From NCBI GenBank assembly GCA_018665005.1, contig JABJEE010000021.1, positions 1-18,486 on the forward strand: a stretch of 18,486 nucleotides of DNA, in the 5' to 3' direction. The notes beneath the pieces are model-generated. The model was not told the origin of the DNA and did not search any database. It saw nothing but the letters and a program-made list of their open reading frames with translations. The stretch is from Flavobacteriales bacterium. GTDB taxonomy: Bacteria; Bacteroidota; Bacteroidia; Flavobacteriales_D; Crocinitomicaceae. Position 1 is the stretch's first letter, and the number at the start of each line of letters is the position of its first letter. Shown in pieces: positions 7,389 through 15,259 of this stretch. Both the position numbers and the translations under genes were made by a program.

Positions 7389-7994
7389 ATGAAAGTCCCT
7401 GTAACTATATATTCCGAAATTACACCGAATCCGTCTACAATGAAATTTGTAGCCAATAAGTATATCTTACCTACTGGTGAGACCGCTAATTTCACCTCAA
7501 AAAAAGACACCATTGGGTTTTCTCCACTGGCGGAAGAATTGTTTCAATTGCCTTTTGTTGATGGTGTATTCATGGCTTCTAATTTTGTAACCATTACAAA
7601 AACTGAAAATGTTTCTTGGGACTTTATCACCATGCAGCTTCGTGAATACATTCGCGAGTGGATTTCCGAAGGAAAAGAAATCTTATTAAAGAGTCAGGAA
7701 TTAGAAGAGCCGACAATTTCTAATGTCGACGTTAATAATTTGAATTTTGATAAAACTGAATTTGACCACAAAATAGCGGCTCTTCTTGATGAGTATGTTC
7801 GTCCCGCTGTCGAAAACGATGGTGGTGCAATCGATTATGTAGGATACAAAGAAGGACAGGTAACTGTTTTAATGAAAGGATCTTGTGCAGGTTGTCCTTC
7901 GTCAACAGCAACTCTTAAAGGAGGTATAGAAACTTTACTTAAACAGCATATTCCCGAGGTAAAAGAGGTGATCGCTCTAAATCCTCCGATGTAA
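7389..7994 (+). CDS. nfu: Nfu-type Fe-S cluster carrier (Nfu_N + NifU domains)
   Basis: A 201-residue cytoplasmic protein that carries a [4Fe-4S] cluster and passes it to client enzymes. Residues 6-95 form the Nfu N-terminal domain (YSEITPNPSTMKFVANKYIL at its start). Residues 125-198 form the NifU-like domain, with the cluster-binding CxxC at C166 and C169 in MKGSCAGCPSS. Nfu_N and the C-terminal NifU domain occur in this order in many bacterial and mitochondrial Nfu proteins, and the length is normal. The ATG at 7389 sits 5 bases after a strong -7 box. It lies between DUF4301 and recQ on the same strand but has its own promoter and no tight coupling to either. Confidence 0.94.
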   Translation: MKVPVTIYSEITPNPSTMKFVANKYILPTGETANFTSKKDTIGFSPLAEELFQLPFVDGVFMASNFVTITKTENVSWDFITMQLREYIREWISEGKEILLKSQELEEPTISNVDVNNLNFDKTEFDHKIAALLDEYVRPAVENDGGAIDYVGYKEGQVTVLMKGSCAGCPSSTATLKGGIETLLKQHIPEVKEVIALNPPM

Positions 7995-8054
7995 ACAGTT
8001 TGCCATTTCATATTTCATTACCAAGAATAATTAGTATATTTAATATATGGCTTA

Positions 8055-10277
8055 TTGTTTTTTAATGGATCAGGTTTGAGTGTTCGATTAACCACAGAAT
8101 CCGTTGATTTAAAAGGTGCTCTTAGACAGTATTTTGGATTTGATAAATTCAAAGGCAGTCAAGAAGAAATCATTAATAATTTATTAAAGGGTAATAACAC
8201 CTTTGTAATTATGCCGACAGGAGGCGGAAAGTCTCTGTGCTATCAGTTGCCATCATTTTTATTACCAGGTGTTTCAATTATTGTTTCACCACTCATTGCA
8301 TTAATGAAAAATCAAGTTGATGCCATTCGCAACCTATCAAACGACGAGAGTGTAGCTCATTTCATGAATTCTTCTTTAAATAAGACGGAGATTCAGCAGG
8401 TTAAAGCAGATGTTAGAGAAGGCAAAACGAAAATGTTGTATGTGGCACCTGAATCTTTGACCAAAAAAGAAAACATAGAGTTTCTTACCTCAGTTACCAT
8501 TTCTTTTTTTGCTATAGATGAAGCACATTGTATTTCAGAGTGGGGGCATGACTTCAGGCCAGAATACCGCAGATTAAGGCAAATTTTTGAAGAAATCTCT
8601 AAGGTGCCAATAATTGCACTAACTGCTACCGCTACTCCTAAAGTACAACATGACATTCAGAAGAATCTGAATATGCTTGATGCCATTGTTTACAAATCTT
8701 CATTTAATAGGGATAACCTGTTTTATGAGATCAGACCCAAACGTGAAGTTGAAAAACAAATCATAAAATACATAAAACAAAGGATGGGCGAGAGTGGTAT
8801 CATATACTGCTTGAGTAGAAAGAAAGTGGAAGAAGTCGCCAAGCTATTACAAATAAATGGAATCAATGCCTTGCCATATCATGCAGGTCTTGAAACCTCT
8901 GTTCGTGCGAGACATCAAGATATGTTTTTAATGGAAGAATCTGATGTTATTGTTGCAACCATAGCCTTTGGAATGGGAATCGACAAACCAGATGTGCGAT
9001 ATGTCATTCATCATGACATTTCTAAATCTCTTGAGAGCTATTATCAAGAAACGGGTAGAGCAGGTAGAGACGGCGGTGTAGGTGAGTGTCTTGCGTTTTA
9101 TAGCTATAAAGACATCGAAAAGCTTGAGAAATTTCTTCAAGGTAAACCTGTGACCGAACAAGATATTGGTAGGCAATTATTAAATGAAATAGTCTCTTAT
9201 TCAGAAACATCTGTTTGCAGAAGGAAATTTATACTGCATTATTTTGGGGAAAAATTTAACGAGAAGAATTGCAATGAAAAATGTGACAATTGTAAAAACC
9301 CTAGAGAAAAAATAGAAGGTAAGTTATATGTTCAAAAGCTTTTAAGTGCCATTTTAGCCCTTGATGAGACTCAGAAATCGAAACATATATGTTCTTTTAT
9401 GTCCGGCACTAATACTGCAGATATGAAGTCTTACAAGCATGATGTATTGCCCGAATTTGGAATTGGAAAGGAAAAAGACGAGCATTTTTGGAATGCGGTA
9501 TTAAGACAAGCTACCGTTTTTGGTTTATTGAGTAAGGATATTGAATCTTTTGGGGTATTGAGTATTACCGAAGAAGGCAGAGATTTTATTGAAAACCCAA
9601 AGTCATTTATCCTTTTAAAAGAACATGATTTCTCAAATACAGACGATGAGGATTCGATCATTCAATCCAATTCAAAAGAGGCGGTTTTTGATAACGAATT
9701 GTATCAGATGTTACTTGATCTAAGAAAATCAATATCAAAAGAGAGAAATATTCCTCCTTTTGTCATCTTTCAAGAGCCCTCTCTAAAGGACATGTGCTTT
9801 CAGTATCCGATTTCAAAAGAAGACCTTATCAATATTCAAGGAGTCGGAAATGGAAAAGCAGATCGTTATGGCGAACCTTTTATGGCATTAATTGCAGATT
9901 ATGTTGACCGGAATGACATTGAACGACCACAAGACATTATGGTTAAAACTTTGGTCAATAAATCTCAACTGAAGGTGCAGCTTATTCAGAATATTGATCG
10001 GAAATTATCTTTAGAGGATATCGCCAGGTCTCAAGGTAAATCATTTGAGGACTTATTGCTTGAAATAGAAACAGTAGTTTCCTCTGGTACCCGTGTAAAT
10101 ATTAATTATTATCTCAATGATGTATTCGATCAAGATAGTCAGGATGAGGTTTTTGAATATTTCAATGAAGCTGAAACCGATGATATCATTGAGGCTTACA
10201 AGGAGTTTGACGGTTTATATACAGAGGAGGAGTTGCGACTCATGCGTATTCGCTATATGAGCGAAGTGGCCAATTAA
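8055..10277 (+). CDS. recQ: ATP-dependent DNA helicase RecQ
   Basis: A 3'-to-5' DNA helicase for recombination and fork repair. Residues (numbered from 8055): motif I MPTGGGKS with K59, DEAH box 155-158, ALTATATP 188-195, and motif VI QETGRAGRDG 331-340. Zinc-site cysteines are C388, C406, C410 and C413. A winged-helix RQC region runs from about 420 to 530, an HRDC domain from about 555 to 640 (LYQMLLDLRKSISKE; IQGVGNGKADRYG), and a C-terminal helix-turn-helix tail (about 660-740) is typical of Bacteroidota RecQ. The start is uncertain. The frame opens after a TAA at 8028, and the only start-like codons before the helicase core are TTG at 8055 and TTG at 8076. I give the longer form (740 residues); 8076 (733 residues) is equally possible. 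The gene ends 2 bases from the converging aminopeptidase gene. Confidence 0.95.
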   Translation: MFFNGSGLSVRLTTESVDLKGALRQYFGFDKFKGSQEEIINNLLKGNNTFVIMPTGGGKSLCYQLPSFLLPGVSIIVSPLIALMKNQVDAIRNLSNDESVAHFMNSSLNKTEIQQVKADVREGKTKMLYVAPESLTKKENIEFLTSVTISFFAIDEAHCISEWGHDFRPEYRRLRQIFEEISKVPIIALTATATPKVQHDIQKNLNMLDAIVYKSSFNRDNLFYEIRPKREVEKQIIKYIKQRMGESGIIYCLSRKKVEEVAKLLQINGINALPYHAGLETSVRARHQDMFLMEESDVIVATIAFGMGIDKPDVRYVIHHDISKSLESYYQETGRAGRDGGVGECLAFYSYKDIEKLEKFLQGKPVTEQDIGRQLLNEIVSYSETSVCRRKFILHYFGEKFNEKNCNEKCDNCKNPREKIEGKLYVQKLLSAILALDETQKSKHICSFMSGTNTADMKSYKHDVLPEFGIGKEKDEHFWNAVLRQATVFGLLSKDIESFGVLSITEEGRDFIENPKSFILLKEHDFSNTDDEDSIIQSNSKEAVFDNELYQMLLDLRKSISKERNIPPFVIFQEPSLKDMCFQYPISKEDLINIQGVGNGKADRYGEPFMALIADYVDRNDIERPQDIMVKTLVNKSQLKVQLIQNIDRKLSLEDIARSQGKSFEDLLLEIETVVSSGTRVNINYYLNDVFDQDSQDEVFEYFNEAETDDIIEAYKEFDGLYTEEELRLMRIRYMSEVAN

Positions 10278-10279
10278 TC

Positions 10280-12166
10280 TTAAAGCTCTAGTGCTTCAGC
10301 TATAGAATTGCTCGAAACTGCATGATAGTTCTTATTATAGTCTTTGAACCATTCTAATGCTTTTTTCCTGGTATTTACATTCTTATATAAAGCTTCATAT
10401 AGTGGCAGTATAAATTTCCTTCTTCCTATTTTTTCCAAAAATGATTCGAGGTATGGATAAGCATTAGTATAATTTGATGAGATCGACTTCATAAACCACT
10501 CAAATTGAATTTCTGCATTCGTCCATTCAGAGAAAGCAAGATGTTTGTCCAGCTTGGCCATTTTTTCGACATTGATATCAGATGGTAGATGTCTAATAAA
10601 AGTAAGCCATTCCTGAACTGAATAATTACTTCTTTTATTGAAAGGCACTTTGTCCCAACTTTCATCTGTTTCGCCATTTGCAAAAGTGATGGCCATTTCC
10701 TTCACATTTTCAAATCCATCAGACTTCAGGTTAATGCAGCTTTCAGGGATTCCAGGTTGATAAATCCACTCCTTATAATTAAAATCGATTTTGTGCTTCT
10801 GTAACAATTCTTTTTCTAGGTAGCTCACAAATTTATCTGTATTGACAGATGTGAACTTAAAATGATCAAAGTAACTCATTAAGAACACATCCATTTTATC
10901 TCTTCCTACATTGGCTTCGAGTGTTTTAAGGAAAAATGCCCCCTTTACATAGGCCACGTCGGTCATGCCATCATCTGGATCTCTTCCATCAAGATCAAGA
11001 AAAAGGTGAGCATCTTCTGGATGTCCACTATTTTCTATTCTTTCAAGTTCTTCTTGAAGTTCAAAGAATTCAATAAGAGCCAAATTATCGGCTCCGTTTT
11101 TACCGATAATTTCTTCCATTATTCTATTTTCAAAGTACACGGTAAATCCCTCATTCAACCAGAAGTCATTCCACGTTTCGTTCGTGACCAAATTACCGGA
11201 CCATGAATGAGCCAATTCATGAGCAACTACAGATACCAAGCTTCTGTCTCCAGCCAGCAGAGTCGGGTTGGCAAATGTTAACCTCGGGTTTTCCATGCCG
11301 CCAAATGGGAAAGAGTAAGGGAGAATCAGAAGATCATATTGGTCCCACGCATATTTGCCATAGAGCTTTTCTGCAGCTTCCATCATATTGGGTAAATCTT
11401 CAAATTCATACATACTTGCTTCTAAAAGCTCGGGCTCACAATAGACGCCAGTATGGTTCCCTAAATCACCATAGACCAAATCACCAACAGCAAGAGCAAT
11501 CAAGTAGCATGGTATGGGTTGTTTCATGTCAAAATGATAATTCCCCTCATGGTTCTTTTCTTTTGGATTAGAGGCACTCATAACGGCCATAAGGTCAGAT
11601 GGAACTTTTAAATCAGCACTATAGGTAATTCTATTAGATGGAGCATCTTGTATGGGGATCCATGTCCGTGTCAGAATAGCCTGTCCTTGAGTATACAAAA
11701 ACGGTTTGTTTTTGGAGCTTGTGAGAGCCGAGTCTAACCAGTCTAAGGCTTCTGATTCTTCAGTAGTTTCGTAATAAATATTAACATATGCGGTGTTTTT
11801 ATCAATGTTCACAATCAAAGGTTGCCCTAAAATGGTGTTTTCTACACCTGGGCCAATTTCGAATTTTCTGACCTTCTCATTTTCTGAATTACCGGTAGTG
11901 ACTTTTTGTATTTTTAAACCCTTTATATCAAAAACGGCTTGATTTGCCCCCTGATTATCCATTTTGTGTCTTGCGACTCCACTTAGTTTTTTATTCGTGA
12001 AATCTACATTCAAATCAAGATGAAGATGTGTCGTATGAACCTCCTCAATGTTTGAAAAAGAATGGTTATTTACTGGAATTGTTTTTTTTGGCTTTACCTT
12101 TTTTACTGGATTTGTACATGAAGCCATGAGTAGAATCAAAAGACTTAATTTTAAAATCAATTTCAT
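10280..12166 (-). CDS. M1-family zinc aminopeptidase lipoprotein
   Basis: A 628-residue metallopeptidase of the M1 family, closest in layout to leukotriene A4 hydrolase/aminopeptidase B types. The N-terminus is a lipoprotein signal with lipobox LMASC (Cys17), so it is probably anchored in the envelope and trims peptides there. The beta-saddle N-terminal domain covers about residues 40-235. The exopeptidase motif GGMEN is at 289-293 and the zinc site HELAH at 316-320. The third zinc ligand E339 is in WLNEGFT, 18 residues after the HExxH, and the transition-state tyrosine is Y406 in AYVKGAF. All catalytic residues are present. The last 140 residues look like the helical C-terminal domain of the LTA4H group. 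It starts 1 base after the stop of the upstream gene and is the last gene of the purB operon. Confidence 0.93.
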   Translation of the reverse strand: MKLILKLSLLILLMASCTNPVKKVKPKKTIPVNNHSFSNIEEVHTTHLHLDLNVDFTNKKLSGVARHKMDNQGANQAVFDIKGLKIQKVTTGNSENEKVRKFEIGPGVENTILGQPLIVNIDKNTAYVNIYYETTEESEALDWLDSALTSSKNKPFLYTQGQAILTRTWIPIQDAPSNRITYSADLKVPSDLMAVMSASNPKEKNHEGNYHFDMKQPIPCYLIALAVGDLVYGDLGNHTGVYCEPELLEASMYEFEDLPNMMEAAEKLYGKYAWDQYDLLILPYSFPFGGMENPRLTFANPTLLAGDRSLVSVVAHELAHSWSGNLVTNETWNDFWLNEGFTVYFENRIMEEIIGKNGADNLALIEFFELQEELERIENSGHPEDAHLFLDLDGRDPDDGMTDVAYVKGAFFLKTLEANVGRDKMDVFLMSYFDHFKFTSVNTDKFVSYLEKELLQKHKIDFNYKEWIYQPGIPESCINLKSDGFENVKEMAITFANGETDESWDKVPFNKRSNYSVQEWLTFIRHLPSDINVEKMAKLDKHLAFSEWTNAEIQFEWFMKSISSNYTNAYPYLESFLEKIGRRKFILPLYEALYKNVNTRKKALEWFKDYNKNYHAVSSNSIAEALEL

Positions 12167-12167
12167 G

Positions 12168-13769
12168 TTATTTTTTGTGACTAAAATTTAATATTCCAAA
12201 CTTCTCTTTTCCGCTCATTATCGCATACAATAAGAGCTCTTTGTTTGGTGAATCTAGCTTGAACATTTTTGGAACAACGATAGAATTTAAATCTTTTCTG
12301 GTAAATAATGTTTTACGTTCGATGTCTCCATTTTCCATATTGACTGTACAGATGGCCGCAGTATTTTTTCTTTTCGAAAGATTGAAAGAATAGCAAGGGT
12401 TACTTCCCCGAGAATAATCACCGAAATCATCATAGTTTTTCAAGTTATCATTGAATATAAAGTACATGTTTTCGCCATCAGTAAATGAACTGTAGGATGA
12501 AAAGGGGCCTCCATCATTTGTGGATATCTGAGATTTTGGAATTCTTTTTTGCCAGTCAAATTTTCCTTCTTTACCGATTTTAAAGGCAAATAGATCATCG
12601 TAATAATACTGATAAATCGTACTTGACAAGCCTGTTCTACTGTCGTAATTTGTTCTTTCATAAACATAGTATTTCTCTAGTGACCCACAGATGGTTCCGT
12701 CATTAAGACTAAAGAAGTCTCTAGTTTTAAAACGATAGGTGGTTTTGCCAATATTTCGATTTGTGAATCTAGACCTACGCGCATTTGAAGGCACCCAGTT
12801 TTGATCAATTAGATACGGGTCAAAAGACACCAATCCTTTGAACAGAACTGAATCTTTTTGGGTGTCATATCTCAATATAAAAACCCCATCGATTTTTCCG
12901 TCTCGACCGGAGCCGTAAATCCCAGATAAAGTGAAAACATTGTTTTTTGAAGACATTTCCATATCATCAACTCGCTTGTTATTCAGGTCAAGTGAAAACT
13001 CATTGAGTTCATTGTTTTTAATTTTATAAACATGAATGGCTTTAAAATTCTGAAAGGACCGCGAAAATAGCTTGTCATTCGGAGTATTGTGTTCGGTTAC
13101 ACTAATAAAATAATCTCCATTGTCCGTAATGTGGTGCTGGTTTATGGTACTCATGTTTCCGTCGAATGGAAGAAAATAAGACCCATTTTGAAGAACTTCT
13201 AAATTGGCATCAAGAATCACATATCCGTAGCCATCCTGTAATTTACTTCTGCCTTGGGTTTGCCAGAAAACAGCAAAGTACTTTTTGTTTTCTGAGCATT
13301 CAATGCTAAAATTAGGTTTGGCTCCGATTCTAGTATTGGTATATGAAGCGATTAATTTAGACTCAAGATAAATGTTCATCTCTTCGTCATAAGGTTGTGC
13401 ATAAAGAAGCATTTCTCCATTTGCTTTGTCGGAAAGAAAAACATAGAGCTGATCTTCGATGAGTTTGGCAGTTTCAAAATTCGCAATTCCTGTTTGGGCA
13501 ACTTGTTTTATTCTGGCTTGATCTTTTAGTCTAAAATCCTCATGATTTGTAATTCGGTAGGTTCCAATGGCTCTTCCTCCGGACCATCTTAATGTGTAAA
13601 AGTCTGAATTCTTTCTTGGTAAAATATCTAATAAGGAACCAGGTGACCTGTCGAGGTCTCCCCAATATAAATCAAAATTTTTCTGATTTGAAATCCATGG
13701 GTTTTCTTGTGCATGACCAAAAGTGGAACATCCAAGAAATAACATAAATATCAGAAGAGATCGAAACAT
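12168..13769 (-). CDS. Secreted protein of unknown function in the purB operon
   Basis: I do not recognise this 533-residue protein. It begins with a signal peptide (MFRSLLIFMLFLGCSTFGHAQ, cleavage likely after A20 or Q21). An internal Cys14 makes a lipobox conceivable, but the GHAQ end fits signal peptidase I better. The mature part is rich in aromatic, N, D and G residues, with repeated short strand-like segments (for example YRITNHEDFRL, ISVTEHNTPNDK and FTLSGIYGSGRDG). That suggests an all-beta, possibly propeller-like fold, which I cannot confirm. No T9SS C-terminal domain and no membrane helix after the signal are seen. It begins 11 bases after the purB stop and ends 1 base before the aminopeptidase start, so it is very probably co-transcribed with both and may act in the envelope beside the peptidase. 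Confidence 0.82.
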   Translation of the reverse strand: MFRSLLIFMLFLGCSTFGHAQENPWISNQKNFDLYWGDLDRSPGSLLDILPRKNSDFYTLRWSGGRAIGTYRITNHEDFRLKDQARIKQVAQTGIANFETAKLIEDQLYVFLSDKANGEMLLYAQPYDEEMNIYLESKLIASYTNTRIGAKPNFSIECSENKKYFAVFWQTQGRSKLQDGYGYVILDANLEVLQNGSYFLPFDGNMSTINQHHITDNGDYFISVTEHNTPNDKLFSRSFQNFKAIHVYKIKNNELNEFSLDLNNKRVDDMEMSSKNNVFTLSGIYGSGRDGKIDGVFILRYDTQKDSVLFKGLVSFDPYLIDQNWVPSNARRSRFTNRNIGKTTYRFKTRDFFSLNDGTICGSLEKYYVYERTNYDSRTGLSSTIYQYYYDDLFAFKIGKEGKFDWQKRIPKSQISTNDGGPFSSYSSFTDGENMYFIFNDNLKNYDDFGDYSRGSNPCYSFNLSKRKNTAAICTVNMENGDIERKTLFTRKDLNSIVVPKMFKLDSPNKELLLYAIMSGKEKFGILNFSHKK

Positions 13770-13780
13770 ACTTTTATGGA

Positions 13781-15136
13781 TTAGTCTACCATTTGTATGC
13801 CAAGATAGTTAGAAGGGTTGATCTTTTTCAACTCATCTTTTAAATTTTGAGAAATATCTAACCCATCAATGAATTCGTGAACAGAGGTTTGAGTTACTTT
13901 ATCATGGGTCCTTGTCAATCCTTTAAGTGCTTCATAAGGTTTTTCAAAACCTTCTCGTCTCAGTACCGTTTGAATCGCTTCGGCAACGACAGCCCAATTG
14001 TTTTCAAGTTCCCTCGAAATAGCTGATTCATTCAATACCAGCTTATCCAATCCCTTTAAAGTGGATTGAAATGCGATTAAAGTATGCGCTAGAGGAACTC
14101 CTATGGTTCTGAGAACAGTAGAGTCCGTTAAGTCTCTTTGAAGCCTTGAGAGAGGAAGTTTACTCGCTAAGTGCTCAAATACCGCGTTGGCTATACCTAG
14201 GTTTCCTTCCGAATTTTCAAAGTCAATAGGATTTACCTTGTGAGGCATAGCCGAAGATCCAATTTCTCCAGCTTTAAGTTTTTGCTTGAAATAATCCATA
14301 GAAACATAAGTCCATATATCTCGATCAAGATCCAAAAGTATGGTATTGATTCGCTTCAAAGCGTCAAAAAGTCCTGCCGTATGGTCGTAATGCTCAATTT
14401 GGGTTGTGGTTTGGCTTCTATGAAGACCAAGTGTTTCATTTACAAATTGATTCGAAAAGCTTACCCAATCAATTTCTGGATAGGCGACATGATGGGCATT
14501 GAAATTCCCCGTAGCGCCACCGAATTTGGCTGAAAATGGAACATTGATGAGGGTGTTTTTTTGAATCTCCAATCGCTCACGAAACACCTTTAGCTCTTTG
14601 CCTAATCGGGTAGGAGAGGCCGCTTGACCGTGTGTTCTGGCAAGCATAGGGATGTCTTTCCATTTGTTTTCGAGTTCTTTTATTTTTCCGATCAATTCAT
14701 CAAGCATTGGTGTATACACCTGCTCAATACCATCTTTCAAAGAAAGAGGAATTGCCGTGTTGTTGATATCTTGAGAGGTAAGGCCAAAATGAATAAACTC
14801 CAAGTACCTTTCCAATCCCATTTGTGTCATCTTTTCTTTAAGAAAATACTCCACTGCTTTTACATCGTGGTTGGTTGTTTTCTCTGTTTCCTTGATCCAC
14901 AAAGCATCTTCTTCAGTAAAATTCCGGTACAAGTCGCGAAGAGGCTCAATACGGTCAGAAGGAAAATCAGCTAATGAAGGCAAAGGAATTGCCGTTAAAG
15001 CAATAAAATATTCTACTTCCACAAGTACTCGATATCGAATAAGTCCGTATTCCGAATAATAAGGTTGTAAGGCTTTTGTTTTTGAATGGTATCTGCCGTC
15101 TATTGGAGAAACGGCTGTTAGTGGTGTGTAATTCAT
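13781..15136 (-). CDS. purB: Adenylosuccinate lyase
   Basis: Cytoplasmic fumarase/aspartase-superfamily enzyme. It removes fumarate from SAICAR and from adenylosuccinate, so it acts twice in purine synthesis. The 451 residues match the Escherichia coli-type form (about 456), including the opening LTAVSPIDGRY. Visible active-site segments are TTNHDVKAVEY (H90 region), GLTSQDINNTA (118-128), ARTHGQAASP with H169, and the superfamily signature GSSAMPHKVNPIDFEN (293-308) with the catalytic serine on the mobile loop (S294/S295). Nothing is missing. The ATG at 15136 opens straight into the conserved N-terminus and lies 17 bases after a good promoter box. It is the first gene of a three-gene minus-strand operon that continues into two envelope genes, and it diverges from ctaA. 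Confidence 0.97.
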   Translation of the reverse strand: MNYTPLTAVSPIDGRYHSKTKALQPYYSEYGLIRYRVLVEVEYFIALTAIPLPSLADFPSDRIEPLRDLYRNFTEEDALWIKETEKTTNHDVKAVEYFLKEKMTQMGLERYLEFIHFGLTSQDINNTAIPLSLKDGIEQVYTPMLDELIGKIKELENKWKDIPMLARTHGQAASPTRLGKELKVFRERLEIQKNTLINVPFSAKFGGATGNFNAHHVAYPEIDWVSFSNQFVNETLGLHRSQTTTQIEHYDHTAGLFDALKRINTILLDLDRDIWTYVSMDYFKQKLKAGEIGSSAMPHKVNPIDFENSEGNLGIANAVFEHLASKLPLSRLQRDLTDSTVLRTIGVPLAHTLIAFQSTLKGLDKLVLNESAISRELENNWAVVAEAIQTVLRREGFEKPYEALKGLTRTHDKVTQTSVHEFIDGLDISQNLKDELKKINPSNYLGIQMVD

Positions 15137-15153
15137 GATATTCTACTAAAACA

Positions 15154-15186
15154 CAAAGATAATTCTATCTTTCGTATATCTATCAA
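15154..15186 (-). promoter_or_regulatory. Bacteroidota-type promoter of the purB operon
   Basis: On the minus strand TTG (15186-15184) is followed after 22 bases by TATCTTTG (15161-15154), a full TAnnTTTG -7 box. The purB ATG at 15136 lies 17 bases further on. Both boxes and the spacing fit the Flavobacterium-type consensus, so this probably drives purB and the two genes behind it. Confidence 0.7.
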
Positions 15187-15246
15187 CTTTGTGTACAGAA
15201 CATAAACATTTAGTCTTTCGAGTCGTTAAAAAATGATATGTTTCGG

Positions 15247-15254
15247 TAATTTTG
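15247..15254 (+). promoter_or_regulatory. -7 promoter box of ctaA
   Basis: TAATTTTG, a full TAnnTTTG match, ends 5 bases before the ATG at 15260. I do not see a convincing TTG -33 element 17-23 bases upstream. The box lies inside the reading frame that would follow from the earlier ATG at 15233, which argues that 15260 is the true start. Confidence 0.5.
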
Positions 15255-15259
15255 TAGCG

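Noticed and set aside
11203..11571. 122-residue plus-strand open frame opposite the M1 aminopeptidase gene
   Set aside because: It is antisense to the conserved catalytic region of the peptidase, and its sequence is Q/S/P/H-rich without recognisable motifs.
14240..14974. Plus-strand open frames opposite purB
   Set aside because: purB is complete and conserved across this stretch; these frames are cysteine/phenylalanine-rich antisense shadows.
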